NCBI RefSeq assembly: GCF_000321225.1
Contig: NW_004450467.1
Location: 1,856,791 to 1,920,790 of the forward strand
Source of the DNA: Odobenus rosmarus divergens
Lineage: Eukaryota; Chordata; Mammalia; Carnivora; Odobenidae
DNA: 64,000 bases
Direction: 5' to 3'
The position numbers and the translations under genes were made by a program. A model generated the notes under the pieces. That model saw only the letters and a program-made list of their open reading frames with translations. It was not told the DNA's origin and did no database searches. Positions 11,746 through 23,684 of the stretch are shown here, in pieces. Position 1 is the stretch's first letter; each line of letters starts with the position of its first letter.

Positions 11746-12969
11746 GAACAATAGTTCCATTTATGTGACGAACCCTTCTTCTAATCGTGAAATATTATGT
11801 GATATTTTGCTTAAGGCTAATACTAATATCGTATTTAGGATTTTAAATATCAATGTTCACCTGTGAAATTGGCTCAGAGTTTTCTTTTCCTATCATATAT
11901 TTATATTTCAGTCTTTAGAATATTGTTTGTGGAAATTTTTCTTCTTTATTTGTGCCCTAGAACTACATGGCATAAAAATTATCTATTCCTTAAAGATCTA
12001 TAGAAAAAAATTCTATTTCCTAGAAGCCTCTTGGTTATGGCACTTTCTTAAAAGATAATTCTTCAAGAACTTTCCTAATTTCTTCCAGTATTCTTGGTCT
12101 CTTTTAGCATGATTTGTCTTAAGTCAACTTTTGACATTTTTCTTTTCCTGGCTTTCAGATATATTATCAAGTTCTTACTTTACTTCTCTTATTTTTCTTC
12201 CAGATCTGTGGTTATTTTCTTTATTCATTCTTATTTCCATGTATTCATATTTCCTCCCTTTTTTTCTTATTAAATAACAGAATAATTTATATTATTGCTT
12301 GTATTATAAAAGTTTTAACTTGTAATTTCCATTGCTTTTTGCTTTCCAATAATTTGATTCCATATTTTAGTTCTGTTAATTCCTTCATTCTGCTTTCCTT
12401 AAGTTTAACTCTTTCTTCTAATTTCTTAATTTTTTAAGATAATTATTTTCATTTTTTCTTTTTCAGTAATAAGGTGATATGAGGTTATGAATTTTCTTAG
12501 AAGTACAGTTTTGATCACATTCCTCTGGCTTTGATAACTACTATTCTCATTATCTTTCTTTTGTTGATATTCTGACATTTTGGCTTTGATCACCTTTGAT
12601 ACAGAGTTGTTCAGAGGAGCATATGAACATTTCCTAAGGGTTGAAGGCTTTGCTTCCATTTGAGAAAAAAAAAAAAAATGAAAACAAAAACAAACAACTG
12701 CTTCTAGTTTTACACGGTAAAAATATTTTATGCTCTTTAAACCTTGTACAATGTGTTGGGATCTTTTCTATGGCTTAATGTATGGTCAATTTTTATTACT
12801 ATTTCATGGGAGCCTGGACAGAAGGTAGTCTTTTATTTCCAGAAGGAGTTTAACAGATGTTTATTATTTCAAGCTTGTTAATTCTATTATTCAGGTCCTC
12901 AGTGTTTCTATTTTTCTGTCTGCTTGATTTGACAAGGACTGAAGAAAGGCATTTTAAATTTGTCACTTC
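11746..12969. other. AT-rich DNA with probable L1 remnants
   Basis: About 12430-12660 resembles reverse L1 ORF2 (gaggttatgaattttcttag). The rest is T-rich and unassigned. An A-run lies at about 12664-12677. No gene. Confidence 0.35.
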
Positions 12970-13308
12970 AAAAATAAAAGTAATGCATTCTCATAAATAA
13001 TTTTTTTACTCCAAATGGTAATCATGGTACTTTTTTCCTTCCCTCCCCTGTTCTCAGTTCCACACTCAAAGATACATGCTGTTAACAGTTTCTGGCTTTA
13101 GTATGTGTTGTAGAAATAGATAAATAAATTGTATGCTACATTATGTATAAAATATATAGGTTATGATTATATGTCTTCAGAATTATCTTTTCATTTTAAA
13201 GAACTAAAATTTTGCAGCCAAGCCCTCATTCCATCTCTCTTTTTTTTTCCTTTTTCCCTCCTCCTGAAGCTGATGTATATCACTCCATGATTTTTATACT
13301 TTTATTTT
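12970..13308 (-). mobile_element. L1M 3' UTR fragment, minus strand
   Basis: Reads like an old reverse L1 3' UTR (agttccacactcaaagatac, cagtttctggctttagtatg). It continues after the SINE at 13309-13525. Confidence 0.45.
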
Positions 13309-13525
13309 TTAAAGATTTTATTTATTTATTTATTTATTTATCTACTAATTTATTTTAGAAAGAGATAGATCAGGGACAGGGAGAGGGAGCAGAAGAAGAG
13401 GGACAAGCAGACTCCTTGCTGAGCACACAGCCCTGATGTGGGGCTTGATCCCAGGACCCCAAGATCATGACCTGAGCTGAAATCAAAAGTCGGACACTTA
13501 ACCCGCTGAGCCACCCAGGTGCCCC
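13309..13525 (-). mobile_element. CAN-SINE, minus strand, older variant
   Basis: Has the aaagattttatttatttatt tail and ends gagccacccaggtgcccc. Flanks (atttttatacttttatttt and atttttgtacttttaattc) are a degraded target-site duplication. It carries a short extra stretch, gaaatcaaaagtcgg, before the head. Confidence 0.9.
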
Positions 13526-13935
13526 AATTTTTGTACTTTTAATTCATATCTATATATTCAAAAACAATATATGTTACATGTATGGATACATATGTATACC
13601 ATATATACACCATCAAATTATCCATCCTTTGACAATTTGATTTTTACCCTACATCATTCTTTTGATATAAATTGTTATACATTGATGTCGTTAGTCATTT
13701 ATTTTAACTGCTAAATGGATCTGCACTGCCTACATAAAACCGAATTTATCCATTCACCTACTAAAGAACAGGTTATTTCTACTTTTCTAGAAAGGTGTAC
13801 TTTATACATGTCTGCTTATATATAATAGACACAGCTTCTCTGGCCAGACATCCAGAAGTAGATTTTTTGTATAGTAGAATATGGGCATCTTCAACTTTCT
13901 GAGCCAGTGTCCTAAAAAAAATGTGCTTTCCAAAG
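13526..13935 (-). mobile_element. L1M fragment, minus strand (outer part)
   Basis: Continuation of reverse L1M: ttatccattcacctactaaa, tgtgctttccaaagtggtt. It breaks at about 13935, where L2-like DNA starts, and appears to resume at about 14900. Confidence 0.55.
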
Positions 13936-14740
13936 TGGTTATTCAGTTACTCCTCAGCACATATTTTATTGGGTGTTTAGTATATGACAGGTCTGTTCTA
14001 AGCTTTAGGGATATAGCAATAAACAGAAGACTTATTTCCTGTCCTTCTGAGGTTTACCTTCTAAGCCGAGAAGATAGAGAATAAATAAAAATATAAAACA
14101 CCAGATGGCAATTAGGGCTTTGAAAAATTAAAGAAAGTATAAGGGGTGGACAGAGAGCAGTTGGGCTGGGGTCGGCTGAGTAAACATGGCAGTATTTTTA
14201 AGCAGGTGGTCAGGGAAGACCTGTCCAATAAAGTGAAGTTTAAGCAAGAACCTGAATGAAATGAGGGAGAGAGACTCGGGGGCCTCTTTGGAGAAAGCAT
14301 GGTCTAGGCTGGGAGACTAGCAGGTGCAAACAGTAGGTGAGCTGTGGGAGCAGTGGGAACCAGCCTGGTGTGTTTGAGGAACGGCAAGGAAATTGGTACC
14401 CTGCAGGAGCAAATAGCCAGGAGGTAGATCAAACAGGGCAAATGTAAACTACGGTAAGGACTTCGGCTTTGTATCCGAGTGGAATGGGAAGCCAGTAGGA
14501 GGTTCTAGAAAAAAAAGTGACTGGATCAGACTTAGGTCCTAAAAGGGTGACCTTGGCTCTGGTGTTGAACAGCCCTAGAAGACTGTGATCATAATCCAGG
14601 GGACAGATGGATATGAGTGATAGCTCTGGAGGTGATCCGATTCTGGGTATAAGTTGATGTGAGGGCTGCCAGGGTTTACTGATGACCAGACGTGGGGAGT
14701 AAGAGAAAAAGGGCTTAGGGCTGCCTTGGATGTTTTAGTC
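13936..14740 (-). mobile_element. L2-like element, minus strand, nested in L1M
   Basis: Signatures: gggatatagcaataaacaga, ggtggtcagggaagacctgt, gtgtgtttgaggaacggcaa, gggtgaccttggctctggtg. The same family is seen at 49930-51610 and 62935-63720. Family name is from memory. Confidence 0.5.
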
Positions 14741-15250
14741 TTTAGCTGTAGAAAGAACAGAATTACCACTTAATGTGGGAGGAGTAGATTAGGGTCTTAA
14801 ATCTGAGACCCCTACTGGATACTGAGGTGGAGAGAACAGTCATTTCCAATTTTTGCAGACAACGCACGGTTTGGGACAAGTAGTATTGCCAGTGACTGGT
14901 TTTATGAATTTATTATTTCCCACCTGCAGTGTGTAAGAGCTTCTGTTTTCATCAACACTTCAACACTTGATGTTATCAGACTTATTTTTGCCAGTCTGAT
15001 GGGTTTGAAATGGTCTCATTATCATTTCAATTTGCATTATCCTGATTCCAGAGATAGAGCATCTTTTATTATGGTTAGTGGCCACATGTGTTTCCTCTTT
15101 TGTGAATTGTCTGTTTATCTTTTCAATTTTATTTATTGGTTTATAGGGGCTTTTTATAAATTCTCAATATTAATCTTTGGTGGGTTCTATCAGTTGCATA
15201 TCTCTTCTGCAAGTCTGTGGCTTGTCTTTTCGCTTTATTTCTAATTAGTT
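14741..15250 (-). mobile_element. L1M fragment, minus strand (inner part)
   Basis: From about 14840-14900 the L1 reading resumes: agtgtgtaagagcttctg, tgggtttgaaatggtctcat, gtttcctcttttgtgaattg. The open frame 14999-15244 is this element. 14741-14840 is unassigned. Confidence 0.6.
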
Positions 15251-15764
15251 ATTCAACCATCCTGTCTTAAATAACATAGGAATATTATTTCTATAAACCC
15301 CCATAACCAGTGAAGGAATTAGAGCAGTTAACACTTTCTTCCATTTCTCCCTGTTCCACCTCTCAAATGTTTCTGTATGCTCATTTTTGTCCTAGTATAT
15401 TATAGTTACCATATTATTACTTCTCACTGTAGTACTTTTCTTTCAAGATTTATGACATGTAAATTTTGTACCATCACAATAATAATCCGATTCTTTCAGC
15501 TGAAGCTTGTCCCTTCCATACGTATTCTAAATCATCCTTCAGTTGTTTACACAATCATATCATATAATTGCTTTGAGGACAGGTGATATGTTTCCCAGCT
15601 CTCTACATATTTGAGAGTGTCTTTCTGTCTTTCTGCTGCTTTTAAAGGTGGATGACTACATGGTCGTGATCTTTAAGTCACATTCTTTTCTTTTTTCAAA
15701 ACTCTTCTCAAGTCAATTAATGCTGACAAGAGTTCTGAGGTCAGTAGTGTTTTTCCTTTGGGTC
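15251..15764. other. AT-rich DNA, possibly L1 3'-region remnants
   Basis: No gene or clear repeat boundary. Short frames only. Confidence 0.3.
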
Positions 15765-15975
15765 AGAGGTCAGCAAACCTTTTTCTGTAAAGGGCCAGAT
15801 AGAAATTATTTTAGTCTTTGCAGGCCCCATGGTCTCTGTTGTGATTACTCAGCTCTGCTATTGTAGTGTTAAAGCAGCTACACACGTGTAAACAAGAGTG
15901 TGAATGTACTCTAGAAAACTTTATTTACAAAAATAGGTAGCAGACCGGATTCAGTCTGTGTGCCATAGTTTGCTT
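15765..15975 (+). mobile_element. Ancient DNA-transposon-like repeat, copy 2
   Basis: ggtcagcaaacctttttctg, taaagggccagatagaaatt, catggtctctgttgtgatta, and aaactttatttacaaaaata match the copy at 5905-6135 in the same orientation. Confidence 0.65.
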
Positions 15976-16323
15976 TTAGATGATTCACTTCGATTTGCTT
16001 GCAGGTTCTTTTTTATACTCAAAGTTTAATAACTTTCCCCCAAGTACTTATTCTCTGTTAATAATTTTGGAAACATGGTTAGTCGTTCTCATCTTTGGAA
16101 TTGCAATAAAGTTTTCGCCTATCAGTTAGAACAAAGGCTAAGTACCTATACCAAAAAGATCTTAAAAATACCATGGTCCTTATGTAAAGGAGTGGCGACA
16201 TACAAAATTATGCCTTTTTTAGGTAACAATGCAGTAGGCAGTTGAGGCCTGCTGCAATGTCTTTGCCATCTGCCACAGGTGACTTTCCTCTCTGGGTTAA
16301 AGGCACATGGGAGTGTTCTCAGA
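15976..16323. other. Unassigned intergenic DNA
   Basis: No feature recognised. Confidence 0.3.
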
Positions 16324-16481
16324 TAAAAAAAATAGGACACCCAGTTCAACTGGAATTTCAGATCAACAATGAACACTTTCTTAGTATAAATATGTCTCAT
16401 GCAATAAATGAGATATACTTACACTAAATATTTTTTCACTGTTGATCTGAAATTCCAGCTGAACTGCATACTCTGTTTTTA
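16324..16481. mobile_element. Palindromic element (long imperfect hairpin)
   Basis: The left arm includes ccagttcaactggaatttca and gatcaacaatg. The right arm includes gttgatctgaaattccagct and gaactg, its reverse complement with few mismatches. The inner segments around 16382-16400 and 16406-16425 also pair. The axis is near 16403. Related palindromic repeats are common in mammalian genomes. No ORF. Confidence 0.75.
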
Positions 16482-16937
16482 TTTGCTACATCGAAGCAAC
16501 CCTTATCTACAACCACCAGGAAGGGGGAGAAGGACTTGGAAGGCACAGGTCCAGTCCTTCTAAGAGAAGACCTCCAGAGTAGCAGACACTCCTTCCTGCC
16601 CACATTTCATTGCCTAGAATTTAGACATGTGGCCATATCTACTTAGAAGGAATCTTGGGAGATGTAGTCTAGTCTGTTGATCATGTGCTCAGCTAAAATG
16701 GTATTGTTGCAGAAGAAGGCGAGAACAGCTCTTAGGGGACATTTAGTAGTCTGCCAAGTTATATCTTCAAATACTTTCTTAGTTTCATTAGATGTAAAGT
16801 CTTTGTTGGAGACATCAATTTCTCTAAATTTGACTTTTGTTCTTTGTCCTCCATGTTTCTCGTCTCTTGTCTGATTACTTTAACTTCATTGTCCTTTTCC
16901 TTTGTATCTGATGTGCTTTCAAAAAGGTTATCATCAC
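16482..16937. other. Unassigned intergenic DNA
   Basis: Nothing recognised. The frame at 16677-16874 has no support. Confidence 0.3.
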
Positions 16938-17126
16938 TGGGGCGGCTGGGTGGCTCAGGTGGTTAAGCATCTGCCTTCGGCTCAGGTCATGATCCCAGGG
17001 GCCTGGGATCGAGTCCCGCATCGGGCTCCCTGCTCAGCGGGGAGTCTGCTTCTCCATCAACCTGCTGCTCCCCCTGCTTGTGCTCTCTCTGTCAAATAAA
17101 TAAATAAAAACCTTGAAAAAAAAAAC
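16938..17126 (+). mobile_element. CAN-SINE, plus strand
   Basis: Head ggggcggctgggtggctcag, body cgggctccctgctcagcggg, tail aaataaataaataaaaacc then an A-run. The flanks aaggttatcatcact and aagattgtcatccat may be a degraded duplication. Confidence 0.9.
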
Positions 17127-19867
17127 ATAAGATTGTCATCCATGCCACTATTTTTCTGCCAGACATCCCTTCTTTTTCTTTCTCATTTCTAATCCATTTA
17201 TTACTTCTACAAAGGTATGATTTTTTCCTTCTTGATGTCTTTCCTTAGCTCTTCCAACTCCTTTTATATCTCATTTATTCTCTTGTCATTTCACTTTTAA
17301 TATATCTTATTTCTTTCAGGGTGTAAAACATTTGTCACAATTTTTTTTCTGTTTATTATAAAGGGTGAGTTGTTTTCTATAATAAATCCTTTCTTTCTCA
17401 TTTGATTAATATGCTCCTTTATTTCATCTTCTCTACAGCCCCCCATTTAAAAATGTTTACATCAGTCTTTTAATTTTCTTCCCATCCATCTTTGATCAGG
17501 ATTTGCTATTTAGATTTTCTGTTTATATAAAAGAGAGTGGAGGAATTACTTTTGAGTACCTTGGACTTCCTGTTAGATCCAGCCTATGAGGAGCTTGGAA
17601 GAAAGCAAGAGGAGGGCTCATGAAATGTAATACAGGATTGGGCTCTCATGGTTGCAAAGTCTATTTTTTTTTTCCTTTTATGTGGCAATTTTTTAAAATT
17701 AAAATTTAATTGAAAAAATCTTTTAGGAGAAAAGTTATGCAAGCCTGAATCTTGCATACTTAAGCCCAGATGTGAATTGCCACATATTCCTTCAATCTTT
17801 CCTGTCTGGAGGAAGAACTCTTGGTTAGTTGACTTTTGGATTAGTAGGGAATGCAGGCAATTACAGGAATAGAGGAATGGATTCTACAGTGCTAGAGAAT
17901 ATTAAAGGACACCCAAAGTTTTACTGAATTAAGTAATGGAGAGGTTTTTAGATGTCTCTCCAATTTCTGCTCCATGAAGATGAAAGTGAAAGCTAGCTCA
18001 TTTTTTTTCATTCTGTTGAAAAAGGTTTGGTTGCTCTGGATTAGGTCTGTAATATCAAAGTCAATTGCCAGCACACTTTCTTAGAATGGTTAGGACTTAG
18101 CTTTCTATTCCAAGATAATAAAAGCATATTTCAATTTTCCAGTAATATGGCTTTCTACCCAGATTGCACGGTATTTTCACAGGATGTTCTAGCTCATAAG
18201 TAGTTGGGTGGGTGGAGACATTTAAAAAACGTGTCTCATATTTTAAGGAAAACTGGAATGCTTTTAAATGAAAATCACGATTCTTAGGATAAAATAAAAA
18301 TGTGTATATTTTTATGCGTGTTTTTCTTAAAATATAGAAATACAATCTTAATAATGCTGTTGAATATGACTACTGTACCACTGAAGTTTAATTATGGAGA
18401 TGCTGGTGCTGAAAAAGAATTTGAATCTAGAAGAAAATGTTTGATACAAGATTTTGGATAAACTATAGGCTAATATTGTATATTACAATATTGTAATATT
18501 GTAAGTCTAAGTGACCTTAGCTTTTGGCATGGTGCTGTGGCCAGAAAAGCATCTCAGTCACCAGAAGTGAAGTTAAGTAGAGATAGGATGTAGCATTTCT
18601 GGAAGTTGAGGGAAGAACTGTCTTTTGGACAACTCTTATAATTTATACTCTCCATTTTAAGCATATGCACACAGGCATGTACACACATATTCTTGCACTC
18701 TGGAGAGTTGCTGGTCAGCCAGGAATTTCTTGAGGTATCACTATTTCTCAGTAATAGTGACACAACCATCATTCCATTCTTGAATCATTTTATAGTGATT
18801 TCTGTGTGTGAAAGTTGTAGTAGGTATTATGGGGGTCTGAAGAGAAGTAAAAGCCCCAGGAATCCTCCCCAAAGAAGTTTAAAATCTAGATAGAAAGGGA
18901 GACAATATTCAGTTACAGTTAAATGATAACATAAGATTGTTTATGATCAAGTAAGTAATTCATAGCAACAAACAAATAAACCAAAAAGAAAATCCCAAGC
19001 AGAACTAGTCCAGGGGAGGAAAAGACCACAATAAGCTGAGGGCAGGGAAATTATTCAAAAATATCTATTGTATGTGGCAGTTTGCTAGGCCCTGTACACA
19101 TTGAATTAAGTAGCGTCACTACCCTTTAGGTTAGAAATTAATAATTGATGATAATCATCCTGGGGACAGAAAGAATGTCATATATCTAGCTAATGCAGAA
19201 CATTAAATTAGTAAATCATTTACATTATTATTGTAAAATAGGTGAAGAAAGAAGAATCTTAGAAATCTTATTTATTACGGAAAATTACTCCGTTCTCTTG
19301 ATTACAGTGGTGAATGCCTTGCTAGAGAGGTGTGTTTTCTGGGACTGTTCAATTCAACATGAAAGTCTTTTTCCAAGAAATATTAGCAGGTAATGCGTCT
19401 TTTTACTGTTGTATGAAAAAGAAGTAAAAAGAAGTCCTAAAACTGAAAAAATGCTAACTCTTCTGAGGGTCATTGGTCTTAACTGCCGCAGACACATAGT
19501 TTTGCAAATGCTTCATCCCAAATTACACATTTCATCTGTGAAATTCACTGGCAAACACTTGTGCCTCCTAGAATTGCCAAGTTCTATATTCAGAGTAGAA
19601 ATCATCCATAGTTTATAACAGAATGACATTAGACCAGGGGTTAAGACACTTGGTTCTATTTCTGGCTTCGACATTTTTCGTTGATCGTGGTTCACCAAAA
19701 CAGTATTATTATGTCATTAACAAAGTCAAAAGTTATGTTTTAAGGATATAGTTTGCATCTTTAGAAATGTCTTGCCTACCTTGTCAGAATCATAGTGTAC
19801 AAGATTGTCTTGTAGTTGTTATTAATATAGCTGTATTAATTTCTGAGATTATTTCAAGGGAAACTCT
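17127..19867. other. AT-rich intergenic DNA without recognised genes
   Basis: Mostly unassigned. About 19070-19200 looks like a weak reverse MIR fragment. A short palindrome-like stretch (ttacaatattgtaatattgt) is at 18483-18502. Confidence 0.35.
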
Positions 19868-19883
19868 AAGAAGCTAGGTTATT

Positions 19884-20074
19884 TTTTTTTTTTTTTAAGA
19901 TTTTATTTGTCAGAGAGAGAGAGAGAGAGAGCACAAGCAGGGGGAGAGTCAGGCAGAGGGAGACGTAGGCTCCCATTCAGCAAGGAGCCAGATGTGGGAC
20001 TCCATCCCAGGGCCCTGGGATCATGACCTGAGCTGAAGGCAGACGCTTAACAGACTGAGCCACCCAGGCATCCC
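19884..20074 (-). mobile_element. CAN-SINE, minus strand, with target-site duplication
   Basis: Flanked by aagaagctaggttatt (19868-19883) and aagaagctagattatt (20075-20090), one mismatch. Ends gccacccaggcatccc. Confidence 0.95.
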
Positions 20075-20090
20075 AAGAAGCTAGATTATT

Positions 20091-20880
20091 AATTAGCTTT
20101 GCTCCAAAGAGGAAAATATTAGCTTTTCAAAGTAAAACAAAGGTAGAATTACTGTTAGCTCTTGCTTATCCATGATATTTAGGATAAAGAAGACTATCAA
20201 GATATCAACTGTGAAACCCACAGTTAATTCCAAACCTCCTTTCAGTTACAGTGGTCCCCAAACCCATTGTTTTACCAAATATCTCACTGGAGCAGTTAAC
20301 AAGTAGCCACAGGATTTAAGTTTGGCTCCTTTTCCTTTCTCTTGCCCTCCCTCTGGTGGAGGTGTTAATGAGTGAAATGCCCAAGATGGGCAGCTGAAGG
20401 GAGCTCCAAGGGTTTACATTCTCCACTAATTACACCATCAGCCTTCGGAATGGCGAATGACTCGCTGATGTCTGCCACTTTATAGATGCCCAGATAGTGT
20501 CCACTTTGGTCTGCTTAGAATACATCTAAATGAGAGCTCAAACCGATAATAAAATATTATTATAGCTCATGCCTTCAGAAAGGAATTGACCTAATTTTTA
20601 GCTGGGTTAAAACGTTCCTAGTAAATAACAATAAAATAAAGAGTATAAAGAGTTCCTAGTTGGGGAAACAGGATACACACCTGCTTTATAATAAGACTGT
20701 AATCAGAATAATGTTTTTACATTTTGAAAGCTCCTTCACTTGTATTATCTAGTTTGATGCTTTCAACAGCCCAGCTAGCTTGGGAAAGTGCTGTCACGGA
20801 GGTCCCAGGAGAGGGCCCAGATTTCCCCAATCTTAGTTCTGTGCTATTGTCCCTGTCCATTCAGATAGCCTCATACACAT
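20091..20880. other. Unassigned upstream flank
   Basis: About 20740-20870 resembles a reverse MIR remnant. Nothing else recognised. Confidence 0.3.
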
Positions 20881-21056
20881 AGATACATATGATAGCAATT
20901 TATCATAGTGATTCTTAAAAATATTCCCAAATTTTAGAACATCACGATTATTCCCATCCTAACAGAAATAAGATACATATAATAGTAACTTCTCATAATG
21001 GCTCTTAAAAACATTCCCCAATATGGAACATCATAATCATGCCTAACCCAGAGGTA
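20881..21056 (+). repeat. Diverged tandem duplication, unit about 90 bp
   Basis: Copy 1 starts agatacatatgatagcaatt (20881) and copy 2 agatacatataatagtaact (20971). Both continue with tcata..., cttaaaaa.attccc and gaacatca. Divergence indicates an old duplication. Confidence 0.75.
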
Positions 21057-21154
21057 AGATTAAATTAGTTACCCACAAAGCACAATAATTAGGACACAAT
21101 AAGCTAAGTAAAGGTTAGTTAATGTTGTTATTATTGTTAAAAAACATGGTAGAG

Positions 21155-21345
21155 GTAGTACAGTGTTGTGGAGAAAAGCATGGACTCTGGAGCTGACCCT
21201 CTGGGCTTATTCCTGGCTCTGTCACACAGTTATCTCATGAAGTTGTGTGTAGAGCTCTTGGAGGAACACCTAGCACAGAGGCCGTGCTACATAGATGGCA
21301 GTCAGTATTATTACTTGATAGCTCTAATACTTATACACGGAAGTA
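21155..21345 (+). repeat. MIR SINE, plus strand
   Basis: gtacagtgttgtggagaaaa, gcatggactctggagctgac and cctagcacagaggccgtgct match a diverged forward MIR. The 63-codon frame here is repeat-derived. Confidence 0.65.
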
Positions 21346-22394
21346 ATAGTTTGCCTTAAGTCACAAGGTAGATTGATGGAGCTAGACTGTAATCTTGAGT
21401 CTTCCATTTACCTTTTATAGAAATGTCTTTCTAGGTTATGTTATTTTCCTACAGTTTCTAAAATGTGTTTACCTCCTTTCATGTCTCCATCCATGGCCAA
21501 TATTTACTCTCCTTTACCAAACTGAAAATCTTTTTCAAAATCAACATTTATAAAAATTTCCATTGCAAAAATCTTAACCCTAGATGTCCTCAGCTATGAA
21601 GACTCAGTTTAGCCATGCATGCTCATTTGCATTTGTAAGGAGCTGTTTTGTGCTTGAAATTGTTTTTTCTTTCTGGACATATTCTATAAGCCCACTAGAG
21701 GTACACTACTTGAACCCTGAATTTCTATTCACTTCTTGTTAATTTACTCAACAGTATCTAGAACTGGATACTGCTATAGCCCAGTGGGCTATTCAGTAAA
21801 TTACCAAATGACTGGCAGGCATTCCCTCTATTTTCTTTTTCTTTCTTTTCTTTCTTTCTTTCTTTCTTTCTTTTTTTTTGTTTTTTTGTTGTTGGCTGAC
21901 TAGTTTTGTCAGGGGCTGTCACGAATATGCAAATTTCATGGCCATATAAAGATGATCCAGTCAAAAACTTTCCTCTAATTGAGGCTGAGGATTTAGTTGT
22001 ATATTCTCAATTCTTGGCACCTTCCACGCTGAGGAATATTAAAAACTAAGGCACAGGTATTCAGGCTCCAGGGAGTGTGTTTTTATTTGTTGTTTGGTTT
22101 TTTCCTCATGGAGAAACAGGACCCCAGGCAGCCGGCGGGGAGCAGGGGATGGGGAGGTGTCTTAAAATCTTCAGGGGGTAGTGTGGTAAGAAGGAATAGG
22201 TAAGCAGACCCCGTACGTAGCTTCTTGGTTTTGTTCCCTTTTTTCCCTCAGGATGGTGGTGGCAGCTGATCAGACACAATAGCTGGCAGTCCCCCGCTGG
22301 AGTGAGGATACAAATGACCCTCAACAGCACCAGCAGGAGGACTGGGAAAGAGAGTAGGGGTGTGTCTGGGAGAGGGTGAGGATGAGGGTAACAA
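21346..22394. other. Region immediately upstream of the CpG island
   Basis: No gene. A pyrimidine-rich TTTC tract lies at about 21833-21880 (source of a lysine-rich minus-strand frame). Sequence becomes GC-richer from about 22120. Confidence 0.4.
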
Positions 22395-22567
22395 GGTGAC
22401 AAACGCCGCCGCTTCAGCGGGCTACCCCACTCCAGCCCGGGGAGGATGCGAGCGGGTCGGTAAGCCACCTCCCCGGGGGTGGTGGGGCGGGGTGGGGGGG
22501 GGGGAGGGGGAGACAGAGGGGCGGTGGCTTTTCCTACCAGGGGAGGGGCAAAGGGTGGAGGGAAGCC

Positions 22568-22620
22568 TGAGTCAGCAGCCCCTGATTGGCTCGTGTTCTC
22601 TCGTCGCGTCTCCGGATTGG
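22568..22620 (-). promoter_or_regulatory. Paired CCAAT boxes with adjacent AP-1/MARE-like site
   Basis: ATTGG (CCAAT on the minus strand) occurs at 22585-22589 and 22616-22620, 31 bp apart, about three helical turns. This spacing is typical of paired NF-Y sites. TGAGTCAGCA at 22568-22577 contains a full AP-1 site and matches 11 of 13 positions of a T-MARE (MAF/NRF2 type). Occupancy is inference. Confidence 0.5.
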
Positions 22621-23663
22621 GCCATTTGCAGCGGGAGATGTTGTGAGGCGCGGCAGGGCGGAGCGAGCCGCCCGGGGTCTGAGGCAGGCCTCGGAATGGG
22701 TGGGGAGGGGCTGCGGTTGGGCTCTGGTCCCGGAGCCGCTGTGACCTGTAGAGTGGAGCGGCGCAGCCACCTTTCCTCGGTTCCCGCTAGTCGCGCCGAC
22801 TTCATTCAACTGTCTGCAGATTTAGAAAGGAAAAATAATTGAATGAACAACGCCTCGCTGCGACCCCCTTTCCCCAACACGAGAAACTATTTTGCTGTTG
22901 GGCGTGAAAGGACACTCCCTTATTATCTTGAAGTCGCACGTCGCATCGCCGCTTTTTTCCTCTCCCGCAGCCAAAAAAAAAAAAAAAAAAAGCCAAAAAC
23001 AAAATATATCGCCAAGATCTGTTCCCCGCAGACTGGGACCTGTGACCCTTCAAATTCGCGAATCCAGCCATAGCATTGTCCCCCTCTCCGCCCCTGACAA
23101 CCAAACAGCTAGTCTTCTTCCCCAGTAGAAACCTCGGTTCCTGGCCGCTCCCGCTCTGCGCTCGGCAGACTGGAGAAGGCAGGGGAGGTTTTGTGTGGGC
23201 CTGATTTTGGGGCGGGGGTGTGCCGGCGGGCCACTGAGGGCTTGTAGGTCGGAGACGCCTTGGGAGGGGGTTGGCGAGTACCCCCTACCCGGGCTAATCC
23301 CCCTTCTCCAGCGTCGGTTCCCGGGACCGTATTATTCAAGACAGAAAATATTCAGCCTCAGAGCCTCCCCTGGGGAGGGGAGGGGAAGGAGGTGGAGTGG
23401 GAGGAGGTGGATCCAGGGAGGAAGAAGCGAGAAATCCGCCCCCGGGAAACAGCTCGGCGCGGCAGCGGAGCGAGGCACTTCTGTCACTTGGCGATCGCGG
23501 GCGCCCGAGCGCGGCCCCGGCCCGGCCCGGCGAGGCGAGGGGAGAGTCCGGCGGCCGCCGCCCCGCCCCACGCCCTCCCGCGGCGGCCGAGAGCCCGGGG
23601 CCGGCCGGGGCAGGTCGCGGCGGTGCCTGGGAGCGGCCGGCCGGGGGCGGCGGCCTCGGAGCG

Positions 23664-23684
23664 CGGCGGCGGCGGCGGCGGCGG
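23664..23684 (+). repeat. (CGG)7 trinucleotide repeat in the CpG island
   Basis: Seven uninterrupted CGG triplets lie within the GC-richest segment, upstream of the candidate exon 1 donor. It may be in the 5' UTR if transcription starts upstream of it. Such tracts are length-variable. Confidence 0.8.

Noticed and set aside
22460..22461. TCG|gtaagc donor-like site at the start of the CpG island
   Set aside because: Could end an alternative first exon, but it lies upstream of the promoter motifs and nothing else supports it.
22360..22842. 160-codon frame at the island's upstream edge
   Set aside because: Overlaps the CCAAT/AP-1 promoter motifs and reads as low-complexity Gly/Arg sequence; no protein signature.
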